Shown here one piece after another: positions 51,754-61,298 of a DNA stretch of 64,000 nucleotides. The translations under genes and the position numbers were made by a program. Numbering within the stretch: the stretch's first letter is position 1; every line of letters begins with the position of its first letter. Origin of the DNA: Bradyrhizobium niftali (GTDB lineage Bacteria; Pseudomonadota; Alphaproteobacteria; Rhizobiales; Xanthobacteraceae); the NCBI RefSeq assembly GCF_004571025.1, contig NZ_SPQT01000002.1:248001-312000 (forward strand), in the 5' to 3' direction. The notes beneath the pieces are model-generated. The model saw only the letters and a program-made list of their open reading frames with translations. It did not search any database and had not been told where the DNA came from.

Positions 51754-52919
51754 GCGGTGACCGGCCGTCCGAACAGCCGCGCGATCCGCGCGTTCGACCT
51801 GTTGATGGCCTCCATGAGGCGGGGCGGCGGCTCGACCACGATGCCGCCGACGATCATCCACATCCCGACGCCGATGGCGCCCAAAACCATGGCGTATTGG
51901 ACCAGCACCGCGCCCGGCGACTTCACCGCCATCACAGAGCAGGCGAAGCCGGCCATGCGCAGGCCGAACACCGCGACGATGGACGAGCCCATCGAGAAAT
52001 TGCGGCTCTGGCGGGTGGTGCGCGGCGCACCGAGGAAGGCGAAGGTCAGCACGGCAAAGGCGAACGGATAGATCGGCGCCAGCAGGCTGTCATGCAAGGC
52101 CGAGCGGAACTGACCGGGAATCTGCTTGTAGACGGGATCGTCCTCGGACGGCGAGAACAGCTCCCAGAGATAGCGCTCGCGGATGCCGAGAGTGACGTCG
52201 CGGCCCTGGCCCGAGAACTTCGACATGTCGAAGCCGTAACGGCCGAACGCCACCAGCGCGGGATCGCGTTTGCCCGCCTCGAAGCGCTGGAGATTGCCCG
52301 TCTCCAGCACCAGGAACGAGCCGTTGTCGTTCTTCATGACCTCGCCATGCTCGGCGACGATCGAGACGCGCTCATTTGGATCGCGGCGGTCGTCGATGAA
52401 GATGCCGGCGAGAATGCCTCCGGGCTGGCGTTCGCGAATCCGGATCGTCAGGTTCTTGTCGAGCTGGGCGAAGCGGCCGGGCTGGAGGATGTTGGTGAGC
52501 ACGTCGGCGGTGATCTCGGCGTCCCACTGCTTGATCCGCCGCATGCCGTCGGGCGCGAGATAGGCGGCGATGAAGGCGACCAGCAGCGCCACCACGCAGG
52601 TGGCGTAGAAGAACGGATAGAACAGCCGGAACGGCGAGAAGCCGGCGGCATTCATCACGATGATCTCGGAATCGGTCGCGAGCTTGTTCAGCGTGTGCGA
52701 GATCGCGATCATCAGCGCGATCGGCGAGATGATCAGGACCAGCGCGGGCACGACGAGGCTGGTGATGCCGAGGAAGGTGAGGATGGTCTGACCCTGGCTC
52801 GTCATCAGGTCGATGCCGCGCAACGCCTGCGTAATCCAGATCACGCCGGTGAGGCTGACCAGGACCAGCGCAAACGACGCCAGCGTCGTGCGGAAGATAT
52901 ACCTATCGATTGACCCCAT
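51750..52919 (-). CDS. lptF: LPS export ABC permease LptF
   Basis: 389-residue YjgP/YjgQ family protein, partner of LptG. Start MGSIDRYIFRTTLASFALVL is typical of LptF. The coupling-helix run near SEIIVMNAAGFSPFRLFYPF contacts the ATPase LptB, which is encoded elsewhere. The jellyroll region contains GRQPGG-like turns and GIFIDDRRDPNE. First gene of the operon; a 338-bp divergent promoter region separates it from pepA. Confidence 0.95.
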   Translation of the reverse strand: MGSIDRYIFRTTLASFALVLVSLTGVIWITQALRGIDLMTSQGQTILTFLGITSLVVPALVLIISPIALMIAISHTLNKLATDSEIIVMNAAGFSPFRLFYPFFYATCVVALLVAFIAAYLAPDGMRRIKQWDAEITADVLTNILQPGRFAQLDKNLTIRIRERQPGGILAGIFIDDRRDPNERVSIVAEHGEVMKNDNGSFLVLETGNLQRFEAGKRDPALVAFGRYGFDMSKFSGQGRDVTLGIRERYLWELFSPSEDDPVYKQIPGQFRSALHDSLLAPIYPFAFAVLTFAFLGAPRTTRQSRNFSMGSSIVAVFGLRMAGFACSVMAVKSPGAVLVQYAMVLGAIGVGMWMIVGGIVVEPPPRLMEAINRSNARIARLFGRPVTA

Positions 52920-53257
52920 GCGCTACCGCACGAATCCCACCAAGTCCCCAATGCCGGCCGACGTTCTGCCGTCCAACCAATCCCCGAAAGGGGATCCCCG
53001 AGGTCGGACAAACAGCTCTTAGCCAGCTTCCTCTCTCACTACCATCCCTTTGATCCGTCAACAAAATGGCTGGCCCATGGCACCCTCAATATATGGTTAA
53101 TATTTCGTTCGTTGTGGCCTGGCGGCCACGGGCGGTGCTTGGCATCTGCCCGGCCGGTGGCCCATAGTGTGGAAAGTCCAGTGAATCGCCGTTCAGCGCC
53201 GGCCCGTGGCCGGAACCGCCGAGCGGCAAAAAGCCCCATGTTTTGGAGGAGTTACCC
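52920..53257. other. Divergent promoter region lptF / pepA
   Basis: 338 bp without a gene. It must hold promoters for lptF (minus) and pepA (plus). An AT-rich patch (CAATATATGGTTAATATTTC, about 53089-53108) is the most promoter-like part. Two GC hairpins (CCCCGAAAGGGG near 52984 and CCGGCCCGTGGCCGG near 53200) are visible. I cannot assign exact -35/-10 boxes. Confidence 0.4.
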
Positions 53258-54757
53258 ATGTCCGATGCCATCAAGGTCGGCTTCGTCCCGTTGTCTGCCG
53301 CCGCCCGTGGCATCCTGGTCGTGTTCTGCGACGACGGCTTGAAGCTGGGCCCCGCGACCGCCAAGGCACTGGGCGGCGGTACCGAACTCGTGAAGCGGGC
53401 GGCCGCGGCCGCCGCCTTCAAGGGTAAGAGCGGCGCCGCGCTGGACATCCTGGCGCCGGAGGGGGTGAAGGCCACCCGCCTGATCGTGATCGGGGCCGGC
53501 AAGGCGACGGGCCTGAAGGCGAACGACTTCCTCAAATTCGGCGGCGTGGCGGCGAGCAAGCTCTCCGCCGCTTCAGCCGCCATGACCATCATGGCCGAAT
53601 TGCCTGACGGCGCCATGACGAGCGAGCAGGCGGTTGCGATCGCTGCGGGCCTGCGGCTGCGCGCCTACAAGTTCGACCGCTACAAGACCAAGAAGAAGGA
53701 CGGCGAGGAGGGCGGCTCACGCGCCGACATCTCGCTTGCGGTCGGCGATGTCGCCGCGGCCAAGAAGGCGTTTGCCTCGGCCGGCCACGTCGTCGACGGC
53801 GTGGTCATCGCGCGCGACCTCGTCAACGAGCCGCCGAACGTGCTTTTCCCCGAGGAGTTCGCGCGCCGCGCCAGCCTGCTCCGCAAGCTCGGCGTCAAGG
53901 TCGAGGTGCTCGACGTCAAGGCGATGGACAAGCTCGGCATGGGCGCGCTGCTCGGCGTCGGCCAGGGCTCGACGCGGCCGAGCCGCACCGTGATCATGCG
54001 CTGGGAGGGCGGCAAGAAGGGCGAGGCCCCGGTCGCCTTCGTCGGCAAGGGCGTCTGTTTCGACACCGGCGGCATCTCGATCAAGCCGGCCGGCAGCATG
54101 GAGGACATGAAGGGCGACATGGGCGGGGCCGCCTGCGTCGTCGGGCTGATGCACGCGCTTGCGGCGCGCAAGGCCAAGGCCAACGTTGTCGGCGCCATCG
54201 GCCTCGTCGAGAACATGCCCGACGGCAATGCGCAGCGGCCGGGCGACATCGTCACCTCGATGTCGGGCCAGACCATCGAGATCATCAACACCGACGCCGA
54301 AGGCCGCCTCGTGCTGGCCGACGTGCTCTGGTACGTGGCCAAGAAGACCAAGCCGAAATTCATGGTGGACCTGGCGACGCTCACCGGCGCAATCGTGGTC
54401 GCGCTCGGCACCGAGCATGCCGGCATGTTCTCCAACAATGACGAGCTCGCCGACCGGCTGCTGACGGCCGGCATCGAGAGCGGCGAGAAGGTCTGGCGCC
54501 TGCCGCTCGGCCCCGAATACGACAAGCTGATCGATTCCCAGTTCGCCGACATGAAGAACACCGGCGGCCGCCATGGCGGCTCGATCACCGCGGCGCAGTT
54601 CCTCCAGCGCTTCGTCGACGGCACGCCCTGGGCGCATCTCGACATCGCCGGCACCGCCATGGGCGCGCCGAAGACCGACATCAACCAGAGCTGGGGCAGC
54701 GGCTACGGCGTCCGCCTCCTGGATCGTCTGGTGGCAGATCATTACGAGCGCAAATGA
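53258..54757 (+). CDS. pepA: Leucyl aminopeptidase (M17)
   Basis: Two-metal cytosolic aminopeptidase of 499 residues. The M17 signature NTDAEGRL lies at about 345-352. Metal and catalytic residues are in [20 protein letters not shown], with the Lys and Asp of the active site, and DMKGDMGGA. The N-domain is divergent. ATG 53258 follows GGAGGAG. In some bacteria PepA also binds DNA at cer-type sites; nothing here shows that. The end overlaps holC by 4 bp. Confidence 0.97.
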   Translation: MSDAIKVGFVPLSAAARGILVVFCDDGLKLGPATAKALGGGTELVKRAAAAAAFKGKSGAALDILAPEGVKATRLIVIGAGKATGLKANDFLKFGGVAASKLSAASAAMTIMAELPDGAMTSEQAVAIAAGLRLRAYKFDRYKTKKKDGEEGGSRADISLAVGDVAAAKKAFASAGHVVDGVVIARDLVNEPPNVLFPEEFARRASLLRKLGVKVEVLDVKAMDKLGMGALLGVGQGSTRPSRTVIMRWEGGKKGEAPVAFVGKGVCFDTGGISIKPAGSMEDMKGDMGGAACVVGLMHALAARKAKANVVGAIGLVENMPDGNAQRPGDIVTSMSGQTIEIINTDAEGRLVLADVLWYVAKKTKPKFMVDLATLTGAIVVALGTEHAGMFSNNDELADRLLTAGIESGEKVWRLPLGPEYDKLIDSQFADMKNTGGRHGGSITAAQFLQRFVDGTPWAHLDIAGTAMGAPKTDINQSWGSGYGVRLLDRLVADHYERK

Positions 54758-55206
54758 CGGAAGTGCTGTTCTACCATCTGCAAAACATGACGGTAGAGAA
54801 CGTGTTGCCGCCGCTTCTCGAGAAATCGCTCGAGCGCGGCTGGCGCGTCGTGGTGCAGTCGACCTCGGAGGAACGCGCCGATGCGCTGGATGCGCATCTG
54901 TGGACCTATCGCGACGATTCCTTCCTGCCGCACGCAACATGGCGCGTGAACGATGCCGCCGACCAGCCGATCGTGCTGGCGATCGAGGAGGGTAATCCCA
55001 ACGGCGCCCATGTCCGCTTCCTGATCGACAACGCCGCGCTGCCGCAGGACGCCCAGGGCTATGAACGCATGGTGCTGCTGTTCAACGGCGACGATCCGGA
55101 CGCGCTGGCGCTCGCCCGCAGCGCCTGGACGGATTGCAAGGCGCGGGGATTTGATGTCACCTATTGGCAGGCCGACGAACGGGGCCGGTGGCAGCGGCGG
55201 AATTAG
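54754..55206 (+). CDS. holC: DNA polymerase III subunit chi
   Basis: 150-residue clamp-loader accessory that links polymerase III to SSB. Typical pieces: [40 protein letters not shown], and [19 protein letters not shown]. The ATG overlaps the pepA TGA (ATGA), a pairing seen in many proteobacteria. Confidence 0.96.
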   Translation: MTEVLFYHLQNMTVENVLPPLLEKSLERGWRVVVQSTSEERADALDAHLWTYRDDSFLPHATWRVNDAADQPIVLAIEEGNPNGAHVRFLIDNAALPQDAQGYERMVLLFNGDDPDALALARSAWTDCKARGFDVTYWQADERGRWQRRN

Positions 55207-55333
55207 CGGTCGTCAGCAATTAATGATAATTTGCACTTTTCGGGTAAGGCTGGTCTTGGCCACCTTGGTGCCGCAAAGTGATGTTGGGACAATCGTTTAG
55301 GGCTGGTCCTTCACGCGGGGAATTTAGTTTATC

Positions 55334-55858
55334 GTGCGACATCAAAAGCTTCCCGGCTCGCTCATAGTTGCGTTGGCTGCCGTAGCACCGCTGGTCGCGG
55401 GCTGCTCGGGCGCGAGCGATCTGCTGTCCAAGGATGCCCAGTGGTTCAACACGCCCAGCCGCCTGTTCATCAAGAGCATCTCGATTGAATCGCCGCCGCT
55501 GACCCCCGACAAGCCCGTAACGGCGGAAGATCTGGTTAGCGCCGACGGGGCCTGTCCCGGCATGGCGCCGCCTCCCGGACCTGCTGATGCCAATGCGTCG
55601 ACGACGGCGCCCACGGGCGGCACGGTCGCGCTCGGCCACACCGAATGCGACGTGGTGCGCGGCATCGGCGCGCCCTCGACCGTCAACCTCTCCAATGATG
55701 CCATCGGCCGCCGCGTCGCCGTGGTCACCTGGACCACCGGCCCGCGCGCCGGCATCTATACCTTCACCGCCGGCCGCCTGTCCTCGATCGAGGGCACGCC
55801 GGAGGCGCCGGCCGTGCCGAAGGCGACCAAGCCGAAGGCGAAGAAGAAGTCGGCGTAA
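55334..55858 (+). CDS. Lipoprotein with SmpA/BamE-like C-terminal region
   Basis: 174 residues; signal peptide with lipobox VAGC (Cys at about 24). After a spacer rich in Pro/Ala, the stretch ALGHTECDVVRGIGAPSTVN, then VAVVTWTTGPRAGIYTF and TAGRLSSIEG has the layout of SmpA/BamE-type domains (helix with G-x-P, then three strands). This resemblance is by eye. The C-terminal tail is Lys-rich. The start is GTG 55334, as no ATG lies before the signal peptide. Single gene. Confidence 0.75.
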   Translation: MRHQKLPGSLIVALAAVAPLVAGCSGASDLLSKDAQWFNTPSRLFIKSISIESPPLTPDKPVTAEDLVSADGACPGMAPPPGPADANASTTAPTGGTVALGHTECDVVRGIGAPSTVNLSNDAIGRRVAVVTWTTGPRAGIYTFTAGRLSSIEGTPEAPAVPKATKPKAKKKSA

Positions 55859-55876
55859 GGCGAGCGCGCGGGACGG

Positions 55877-56314
55877 CTATGGCCGTCCTTGCATTGCATC
55901 TTCGAACGACACGATCTGACCGCCCGGTCCCCGAAATTTGGTTTTCTCGGGCCAAATCTTCTCGATCTCATTGAGGAGATGACGGGCGAGCGGCTTCCAG
56001 TCCCAGTCTGGCTTTAGCGAATAGATGCTGAGCTTCATGCCTTCATCGGCGCGGGGCGAGTGCGCGTGCGCGAGCCCGGGCTCATCGTACACGTTGATGC
56101 TGATGCCCGCCTCGTTGCACAGGTCCAGCGTGCGCCATGTGCTGCGTCCGTATCGAATCTGTTCGTCGCCGCGAATTGACAGCGCCTGCGCGCGACCAAG
56201 AACAGCGAATGTTTGCTCGAGCGTTCTCGGGTCTTCGGCAGGCACCTTCAAACTTGCATAAACTTGCGGTGCGACGGACGTGCGCCCGTCTCTGAAGAGA
56301 TTATGCGCAACCAA
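55877..56314 (-). CDS. Protein of unknown function, possibly 5'-truncated
   Basis: 145 residues; soluble. Central part (RYGRSTWRTLDLCNEAGISI, then NVYDEPGLAHAHSP) and a C-terminal half with aromatic residues (SLKPDWDWKPLARHLLNEIE) look like a folded domain, but I do not recognise it. The only starts between the upstream in-frame stop and the body are TTG 56314 and weaker codons, with no Shine-Dalgarno. Because an ABC-F gene fragment lies 23 bp upstream, the original 5' end may have been lost by recombination. Confidence 0.6.
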   Translation of the reverse strand: MVAHNLFRDGRTSVAPQVYASLKVPAEDPRTLEQTFAVLGRAQALSIRGDEQIRYGRSTWRTLDLCNEAGISINVYDEPGLAHAHSPRADEGMKLSIYSLKPDWDWKPLARHLLNEIEKIWPEKTKFRGPGGQIVSFEDAMQGRP

Positions 56315-56336
56315 CAGTCTAAAGCGTGATGACGAT

Positions 56337-56421
56337 TCAATATCTCATAGCACTTTGGACCGCCACTTCGTCGAATTGCGTGCTCGCCTCGAGCCATTGC
56401 TCTTCTGCGCGCGCCGGCGCG
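56337..56421 (-). pseudogene. 3'-end fragment of an ABC-F gene
   Basis: On the minus strand this encodes ARAEEQWLEASTQFDEVA, then VQSAMRY and a stop. The first part equals the last ~20 residues of the ABC-F protein encoded at 61299-63161, whose end reads EEQWLEASTQFDEAAG. 57 of 62 bp agree (56360-56421 against 61304-61365). Four of the five differences are silent and one changes Ala to Val, so it diverged while still coding. No further ABC-F sequence is found beyond 56421. Confidence 0.85.
56360..56421 (+). repeat. Direct repeat, left copy (ABC-F 3' end)
   Basis: 62 bp, same orientation as 61304-61365, 4,944 bp apart. Together they bracket the DUF4212-symporter-DUF294-exonuclease operon like attachment sites. 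Confidence 0.85.
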
Positions 56422-56464
56422 GCCGCTGGCCGTTTGTCACGCACGTCATAGGGATCAACCGGAC

Positions 56465-56478
56465 TTGATCTGGATCAT
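56465..56478 (+). promoter_or_regulatory. FNR/FixK-type box
   Basis: TTGATCTGGATCAT matches the consensus TTGAT-N4-ATCAA at 9 of 10 positions. It lies 100 bp before the DUF4212 start, a normal place for an activator centred near -41 with a leader of about 60 nt. Suggests control by oxygen-responsive FixK/FnrN-type regulators; binding is inferred. Confidence 0.5.
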
Positions 56479-56578
56479 GGAGCTTGGCCGTCCGGCAGTA
56501 CAGACTGCGATGGCCCCGCGAGATAAGGGGCCGCTTTGACGGCAAGAACTCCAGAGGATCATTCCAGGGACCATTGAT

Positions 56579-56881
56579 GTGAGCAACCTCGCCAAGATTG
56601 AACGCGATCCGAACTACCAGGAGCTCGTGCGTCGACGTTCGTCGCTGGGCTGGATGCTGTCGGGAGTTATGCTCGTCATCTACTTCGGCTTCATCCTGCT
56701 GGTCGCCTACGCTCCCAAGTTCCTCGGCATACCGCTGGGCAGCGGCGTGACGACGATCGGCATTCCAATCGGACTGTCCGTCATCGTGCTCGCCTTCGTG
56801 CTGACGGGTATCTATGTCCGCCAGGCGAATTCCAGTTACGACGTGCTCATTCGCAAGGTTGTCGAGGAGAACCGCCCGTGA
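56579..56881 (+). CDS. DUF4212 family small membrane protein
   Basis: 100 residues with two helices ([20 protein letters not shown] and [20 protein letters not shown]) and a conserved basic tail ([17 protein letters not shown]). DUF4212 proteins act as partner subunits of sodium:solute symporters, comparable to the DUF485 partner of ActP. The start is GTG 56579 with AGGGA upstream; the nearby ATG at 56577 runs into a stop at once. The end overlaps the symporter start (GTGA). Confidence 0.92.
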   Translation: MSNLAKIERDPNYQELVRRRSSLGWMLSGVMLVIYFGFILLVAYAPKFLGIPLGSGVTTIGIPIGLSVIVLAFVLTGIYVRQANSSYDVLIRKVVEENRP

Positions 56882-58569
56882 AAAAATTCTCATGGCTCTC
56901 GGCGATCCTGCTCGCAAGCATGCCCACCATAGCGCTCGCCGCCGGCAGCATCGACGGCGGCTCCAAGCAGGCGACCAACTGGTCGGCGATCGGCATGTTC
57001 GTCGGGTTTGTTGGCCTGACGCTCGTCATCACCTATTGGGCCGCCAAGAGGACCGCATCGGCCGCGGATTTCTACTCGGCCGGTGGCGGAATTACAGGCT
57101 TCCAGAACGGACTTGCGATCGCAGGCGATTACATGTCGGCGGCGTCCTTCCTCGGCATATCGGGCCTCGTCTATACTTCGGGCTACGACGGCTTGATCTA
57201 CTCCGTCGGCTGGCTGGTGGGATGGCCGATCGTCACCTTTCTGATCGCCGAACAATTGCGCAACCTCGGAAAGTTCACCTTTGCTGACGTGACGTCGTTT
57301 CGGCTCGGGCAGACCGAGATCCGCATCCTGGCGGCGTGCGGCTCGCTGGTGACGGTTGCGTTCTATCTCATCGCGCAGATGGTCGGTGCCGGTAAGCTGA
57401 TCCAGCTGTTGTTCGGTCTCGACTACTGGATCGCGGTCGTCCTGGTTGGCGGCCTGATGATGATCTACGTGACGTTCGGCGGGATGAAGGCGACGACCTG
57501 GGTGCAGATCATCAAGGCGGTGCTGTTGCTCTCAGGCGCAACGTTCATGGCCGCCGCGGTCCTCTACAAGTACGGGTTCAGCCCGGAAGCGCTGTTCGCC
57601 AAGGCAACAGAGGTGCATCCCAAGAAACTCGCGATCATGGAGCCCGGCAGCCTGATTTCCAATCCGCTCTCCGCGGTCTCGCTCGGTCTGGCGCTGATGT
57701 TCGGAACGGCAGGCCTGCCTCACATCCTGATGCGCTTCTTCACCGTGAAGGACGCTCAGGCGGCCCGCAAGTCCGTGTTCTATGCCACGGGTTTCATCGG
57801 CTATTTCTATATCCTGACCTTCATCATCGGCTTTGGCGCGATCACGCTGGTTTCGACCGACGCGATGTTCCTCGATGGGAGCATTCTCGAGAAGACCAAG
57901 AGCGGAATCGCGGCGATCAAGGGCGGCTCCAACATGGCGGCGATTCATCTCGCGAACGCCGTCGGCGGCAATCTGTTCCTTGGCTTCATTTCGGCCGTTG
58001 CCTTTGCCACGATCCTGGCCGTCGTGTCAGGCTTGGCTCTGGCCGGGGCATCATCCATCAGCCACGATCTCTACGCCATGGTGATCAAGGGCGGGAACGC
58101 AAACGAGCAGGACGAGATCCGGGTCTCGAAGATTGCGACACTGGTGCTCGGCGTGCTTGCGATCTTCCTGGGCATCGTGTTCGAGAACCAGAACGTCGCC
58201 TTCATGGTGGGCCTTGCTTTCGCCATTGCGGCGTCCTGCAATTTCCCGGTGCTGGTGATGTCGATCTTCTGGAGAGGCCTGACGACGCGGGGAGCCGTGA
58301 TCGGCGGCTTCCTTGGCCTGGCCAGCGCGGTTCTGGGCGTGGTCCTCTCGCCGGCAGTCTGGGAGGCGACGCTTGGCTTCGCCAAGGGGTCGGCTCCCAT
58401 CAAGTTGGACAATCCGGCGCTGTTCTCGATGGCGCTCGCCTTTGCTGGGATCTGGCTGGTCTCGATCCTCGACCGCAGCAAGCGTGCCGCGGCCGATCGC
58501 GATGGCTTTGACGCGCAATATGTCCGATCTCAGACCGGAATCGGGGCTGCTTCGGCCACGGCTCACTAG
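56878..58569 (+). CDS. Sodium:solute symporter, ActP/acetate family
   Basis: 563 residues, SSS family (LeuT fold, about 13 helices after an N-terminal signal-like helix). Diagnostic runs: [37 protein letters not shown], and the family's [18 protein letters not shown]. Closest by pattern to cation/acetate or monocarboxylate symporters. Translation is coupled with DUF4212 by a 4-bp overlap. The next gene, a cNMP/CBS/DUF294 protein, is the usual companion and probably regulates it. Confidence 0.93.
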   Translation: MKKFSWLSAILLASMPTIALAAGSIDGGSKQATNWSAIGMFVGFVGLTLVITYWAAKRTASAADFYSAGGGITGFQNGLAIAGDYMSAASFLGISGLVYTSGYDGLIYSVGWLVGWPIVTFLIAEQLRNLGKFTFADVTSFRLGQTEIRILAACGSLVTVAFYLIAQMVGAGKLIQLLFGLDYWIAVVLVGGLMMIYVTFGGMKATTWVQIIKAVLLLSGATFMAAAVLYKYGFSPEALFAKATEVHPKKLAIMEPGSLISNPLSAVSLGLALMFGTAGLPHILMRFFTVKDAQAARKSVFYATGFIGYFYILTFIIGFGAITLVSTDAMFLDGSILEKTKSGIAAIKGGSNMAAIHLANAVGGNLFLGFISAVAFATILAVVSGLALAGASSISHDLYAMVIKGGNANEQDEIRVSKIATLVLGVLAIFLGIVFENQNVAFMVGLAFAIAASCNFPVLVMSIFWRGLTTRGAVIGGFLGLASAVLGVVLSPAVWEATLGFAKGSAPIKLDNPALFSMALAFAGIWLVSILDRSKRAAADRDGFDAQYVRSQTGIGAASATAH

Positions 58570-58602
58570 GCGAGGATCTGCGGGACGTCGCTTCGGTACC
58601 GA

Positions 58603-58620
58603 CCGGTCCACATGGACCGG
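58603..58620 (+). other. Intercistronic perfect palindrome
   Basis: CCGGTCCA-CA-TGGACCGG, an 8-bp stem with 2-nt spacer, between the symporter stop and the DUF294 start. It could be an mRNA hairpin that lowers expression of the downstream pair or a protein-binding site; there is no T run. Confidence 0.5.
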
Positions 58621-58686
58621 CCGGTGCTGCGCTTTCGATGGTCAGTCGTCGGATCCTCGGATGGTCCGCATCTTCGAAAGGCCGAA

Positions 58687-60489
58687 ATGCCCAAGGCGTT
58701 CGATATCACCAACCCGCCGTTCGATCGTCTGACGCCGAGCGAGGCCGAGACGTTGCGAGCCGCGCTGGACATCGGGTACTTCAGTCCGGGCGAAGCGATC
58801 ATCAGGCGGGACGTCCCGGCGGAGGCGCTCTATGTCGTGATCAAGGGCATCGTCGAGGAGCGGAACGAGGCCGACCTGCTGGCATTGCTCGGCCCCAAGG
58901 ACACGTTCGACAGCCGCGCGCTCGTTCACGACCACAGCGGTCACCAGTTTCTCGCCCGCGACGAGACGCTTTGCTACGTGATCCCCAGGAAGGTCGCGCT
59001 CGATCTGATCAAGGCGAACCCGCGCTTTGCGGCCTTTTTCTACCGTGAGATATCCCGGAAGCTGGACGAACTCGCCAACGACGAGGAGACGGGACGCTAC
59101 GGCTCGTTGATGCACGCCAAGGTCGGCGAACTGTTCCTGCATCCGCCGGTGTTTCTGGCTGCCAGTGATACGATCGAGGCCGCCGGGCATCTGATGCGCG
59201 AGATCAACAGCAATGCGCTGTTTGTCCGGGACGGCGAGCGGATCGGCATCGTGACCGGCATGAACCTGTCCAAGGCCGTGGTGCTGCGTCGCCAGTCCAT
59301 CCAGACGCCGGTCGGCGCGCTCGCGAATTTCGACATCGTGTCGCTGCGCCGTGACGATTTCGTCTCCTCGGCTCTCCTGCTCATGACCAAGCACAACAAG
59401 CGGCGGCTTGCCGTGCGCGACGGCGCAGAGCTCATCGGTATTTTGGAGGAGATCGATCTGCTGGGGTTCTTGGCGGGAAGCGCTCAAGTCACCGCCGGCC
59501 GCATCGATCGAGCCTCGAGTCAGCAGGACCTCGCCACCGCGGCGCGGGAGATCGAGACGCAAACGCGCGTGCTGCGACGGCAAGGGGTCAAGGTGGAGGT
59601 CATTGCGGAGATTGTCTCCGACCTCAACAGACGCCTCCTGTCTCGATTGTTCGAAATGATCGCGCCGGCCGAGCTGCGCACCAGCAGCTGCTTGATCGTG
59701 ATGGGAAGCGAAGGGCGGGGCGAGCAGACCATCCGTACCGATCAGGACAACGGCCTTGTCCTCGCAGGTCCGATGCAGGGCGAAATCCTGGAGGCGTTCC
59801 GTCAGGAATTCTTCGTCGCTCTGCAGAGCTTCGGCTTTCCGCCCTGTCCGGGCGATATCATGGTGCGCAATCCGCAATGGTCCCGGCCACTTTCGGACTA
59901 TCTCGCGGATTTGCGCCGCTGGATCGTGCTTCCCGATCAGGCCGGGCACATGAATGTGGCCATCGTCTACGATGCGCAGGCGATCGCGGGCAACGAGCAG
60001 CTCCTGAACGACGCCAAGACGGCGCTGATCGACATGACGCGGGGCGAGCAGGCGTTCATGGCCCACTTCGCGCGGGCCGTTGACGCGTTTGAAACGCCGA
60101 TCGGCCTCTTCAACAACCTGATCACGTCCGAGGGCACCGGCGATGCGCTGGATCTCAAGAAGGGCGGCATCTTTCCCATCGTGCACGGCGTTCGCAGTCT
60201 GGCGCTCGAACAGGGCCTGCGCGAGACCTCCACCGACAAGCGGATTTCCCGGCTCTGTGATCTCGGCGTGCTGCAACGGGACTTTGGACGCGACCTGAAG
60301 CAAGCCTTCCGATTCCTGCTCATGCTTCGGCTCGACGGGCAGCTGGCCGCATCCGCGGGCGCGTCGGGGACTCTGGTGAGACCGGCGCAACTGTCCAGCA
60401 TGGAGCGTCATCTATTGCGTGACGCGCTCCAGGTGGTGAAGAAGCTTCGGGAAATTGTCGGTCATCATTTCAAGCTCGGCGTGTTCTAG
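58687..60489 (+). CDS. cNMP-binding / CBS / DUF294 putative nucleotidyltransferase
   Basis: 600 residues. A cyclic-nucleotide-like domain leads (about 20-135; GYFSPGEAIIRRDVPAEALY), then two CBS motifs (about 150-275), then the DUF294 nucleotidyltransferase core with GSEGRGEQTIRTDQDNGLV (about 340-358) and a DUF294 C-domain to the end. The architecture matches GlnD-like signal proteins that accompany acetate-type symporters. Nucleotide ligand and target are unknown; control of the symporter is inferred from linkage. ATG 58687 follows AAGG. Confidence 0.93.
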   Translation: MPKAFDITNPPFDRLTPSEAETLRAALDIGYFSPGEAIIRRDVPAEALYVVIKGIVEERNEADLLALLGPKDTFDSRALVHDHSGHQFLARDETLCYVIPRKVALDLIKANPRFAAFFYREISRKLDELANDEETGRYGSLMHAKVGELFLHPPVFLAASDTIEAAGHLMREINSNALFVRDGERIGIVTGMNLSKAVVLRRQSIQTPVGALANFDIVSLRRDDFVSSALLLMTKHNKRRLAVRDGAELIGILEEIDLLGFLAGSAQVTAGRIDRASSQQDLATAAREIETQTRVLRRQGVKVEVIAEIVSDLNRRLLSRLFEMIAPAELRTSSCLIVMGSEGRGEQTIRTDQDNGLVLAGPMQGEILEAFRQEFFVALQSFGFPPCPGDIMVRNPQWSRPLSDYLADLRRWIVLPDQAGHMNVAIVYDAQAIAGNEQLLNDAKTALIDMTRGEQAFMAHFARAVDAFETPIGLFNNLITSEGTGDALDLKKGGIFPIVHGVRSLALEQGLRETSTDKRISRLCDLGVLQRDFGRDLKQAFRFLLMLRLDGQLAASAGASGTLVRPAQLSSMERHLLRDALQVVKKLREIVGHHFKLGVF

Positions 60490-60490
60490 A

Positions 60491-61162
60491 ATGCTGCCCC
60501 GTGCGATCAAACGACTGTTGCACCAGGCGACCCTGAGCGATCAATCGTATCGCTTCATGTTCGATCGCGCTCCGGACGACGAGTTTGTCGTCATCGATTG
60601 CGAGACCACCGGTCTGAATGTGCGAACGGACGACGTTGTCGCCATTGCCGCAATCAAGATCCGTGGCAACCGGATTTTGACCAGCGCGCGTTTCGAAGCC
60701 ATCGTCCATCCCGATAGCGAACTGGAGGCGGAGGCGATCAAGATTCACCGCTTGCGCCGGTCCGACGTCGAAGCGTCGCCGATCGTCTGGAAGGTGCTGC
60801 CAGGCTTTCTGCATTTCATCGGGCCGCGCCCGCTGATCGGCTATTATGTCGATTTCGACATCGCCATGCTGGACAAGTATATCCTGCCGCTGGTGGGAAT
60901 CGAACTGCCCAACGAACGCATCGAAGTGTCGCGGCTTTACTACGAACGCAAATACGGCAACGCGCCTCCGAACACCCCGGTCGATCTGTCGTTCGCCGCG
61001 ATCCTCCACGACCTCCGCATTCCGTCTCTTGGGCAGCACGATGCTTTCAACGACGCATTGATGACTGCGATGATGTTCCTGCAGTTGCGCGACCTGACCA
61101 GGCGCGGCGTACGTATCGCGCGCCAACGTGCCAGCCCCGTTTTCAACCAGTTCGGGGGATGA
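60491..61162 (+). CDS. DEDDh 3'-5' exonuclease (DnaQ-like)
   Basis: 223 residues. Exo I is DCETTG (Asp36, Glu38), Exo II contains Asp121/Asp123 in GYYVDFDIAML, and Exo III is QHDAFNDALMT with His183 and Asp188. It is therefore a complete DnaQ/RNase T-type active site. It starts 1 bp after DUF294. Such exonucleases follow DUF294 in many symporter operons; whether they act on DNA, RNA or a nucleotide signal is unknown. Confidence 0.92.
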   Translation: MLPRAIKRLLHQATLSDQSYRFMFDRAPDDEFVVIDCETTGLNVRTDDVVAIAAIKIRGNRILTSARFEAIVHPDSELEAEAIKIHRLRRSDVEASPIVWKVLPGFLHFIGPRPLIGYYVDFDIAMLDKYILPLVGIELPNERIEVSRLYYERKYGNAPPNTPVDLSFAAILHDLRIPSLGQHDAFNDALMTAMMFLQLRDLTRRGVRIARQRASPVFNQFGG

Positions 61163-61214
61163 CCGGGTCCAGCGCGGCGGAGCAGATTGCCCAATGGTAA
61201 CAGATGGAATTATG

Positions 61215-61232
61215 CAGGTATTTTAATACCTG
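61215..61232 (+). other. Perfect AT-rich palindrome after the exonuclease gene
   Basis: CAGGTATT-TT-AATACCTG, 53 bp past the exonuclease stop, followed 22 bp later by GTTGTTTTTC. It could be a weak terminator of the island operon or a binding site. It marks the AT-rich right end of the island next to the ABC-F stop. Confidence 0.5.
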
Positions 61233-61298
61233 TACTGTGCATGGGGTTGTTTTTCGGATTTTGATTGAGCCTCAGCCGGTCCCCGCCAGCCTGCCAGA

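Noticed and set aside
56345..56917. 190-codon minus-strand frame crossing DUF4212 and the ABC-F fragment
   Set aside because: It is out of frame with the ABC-F remnant and antisense to DUF4212; no SD or conserved motif.
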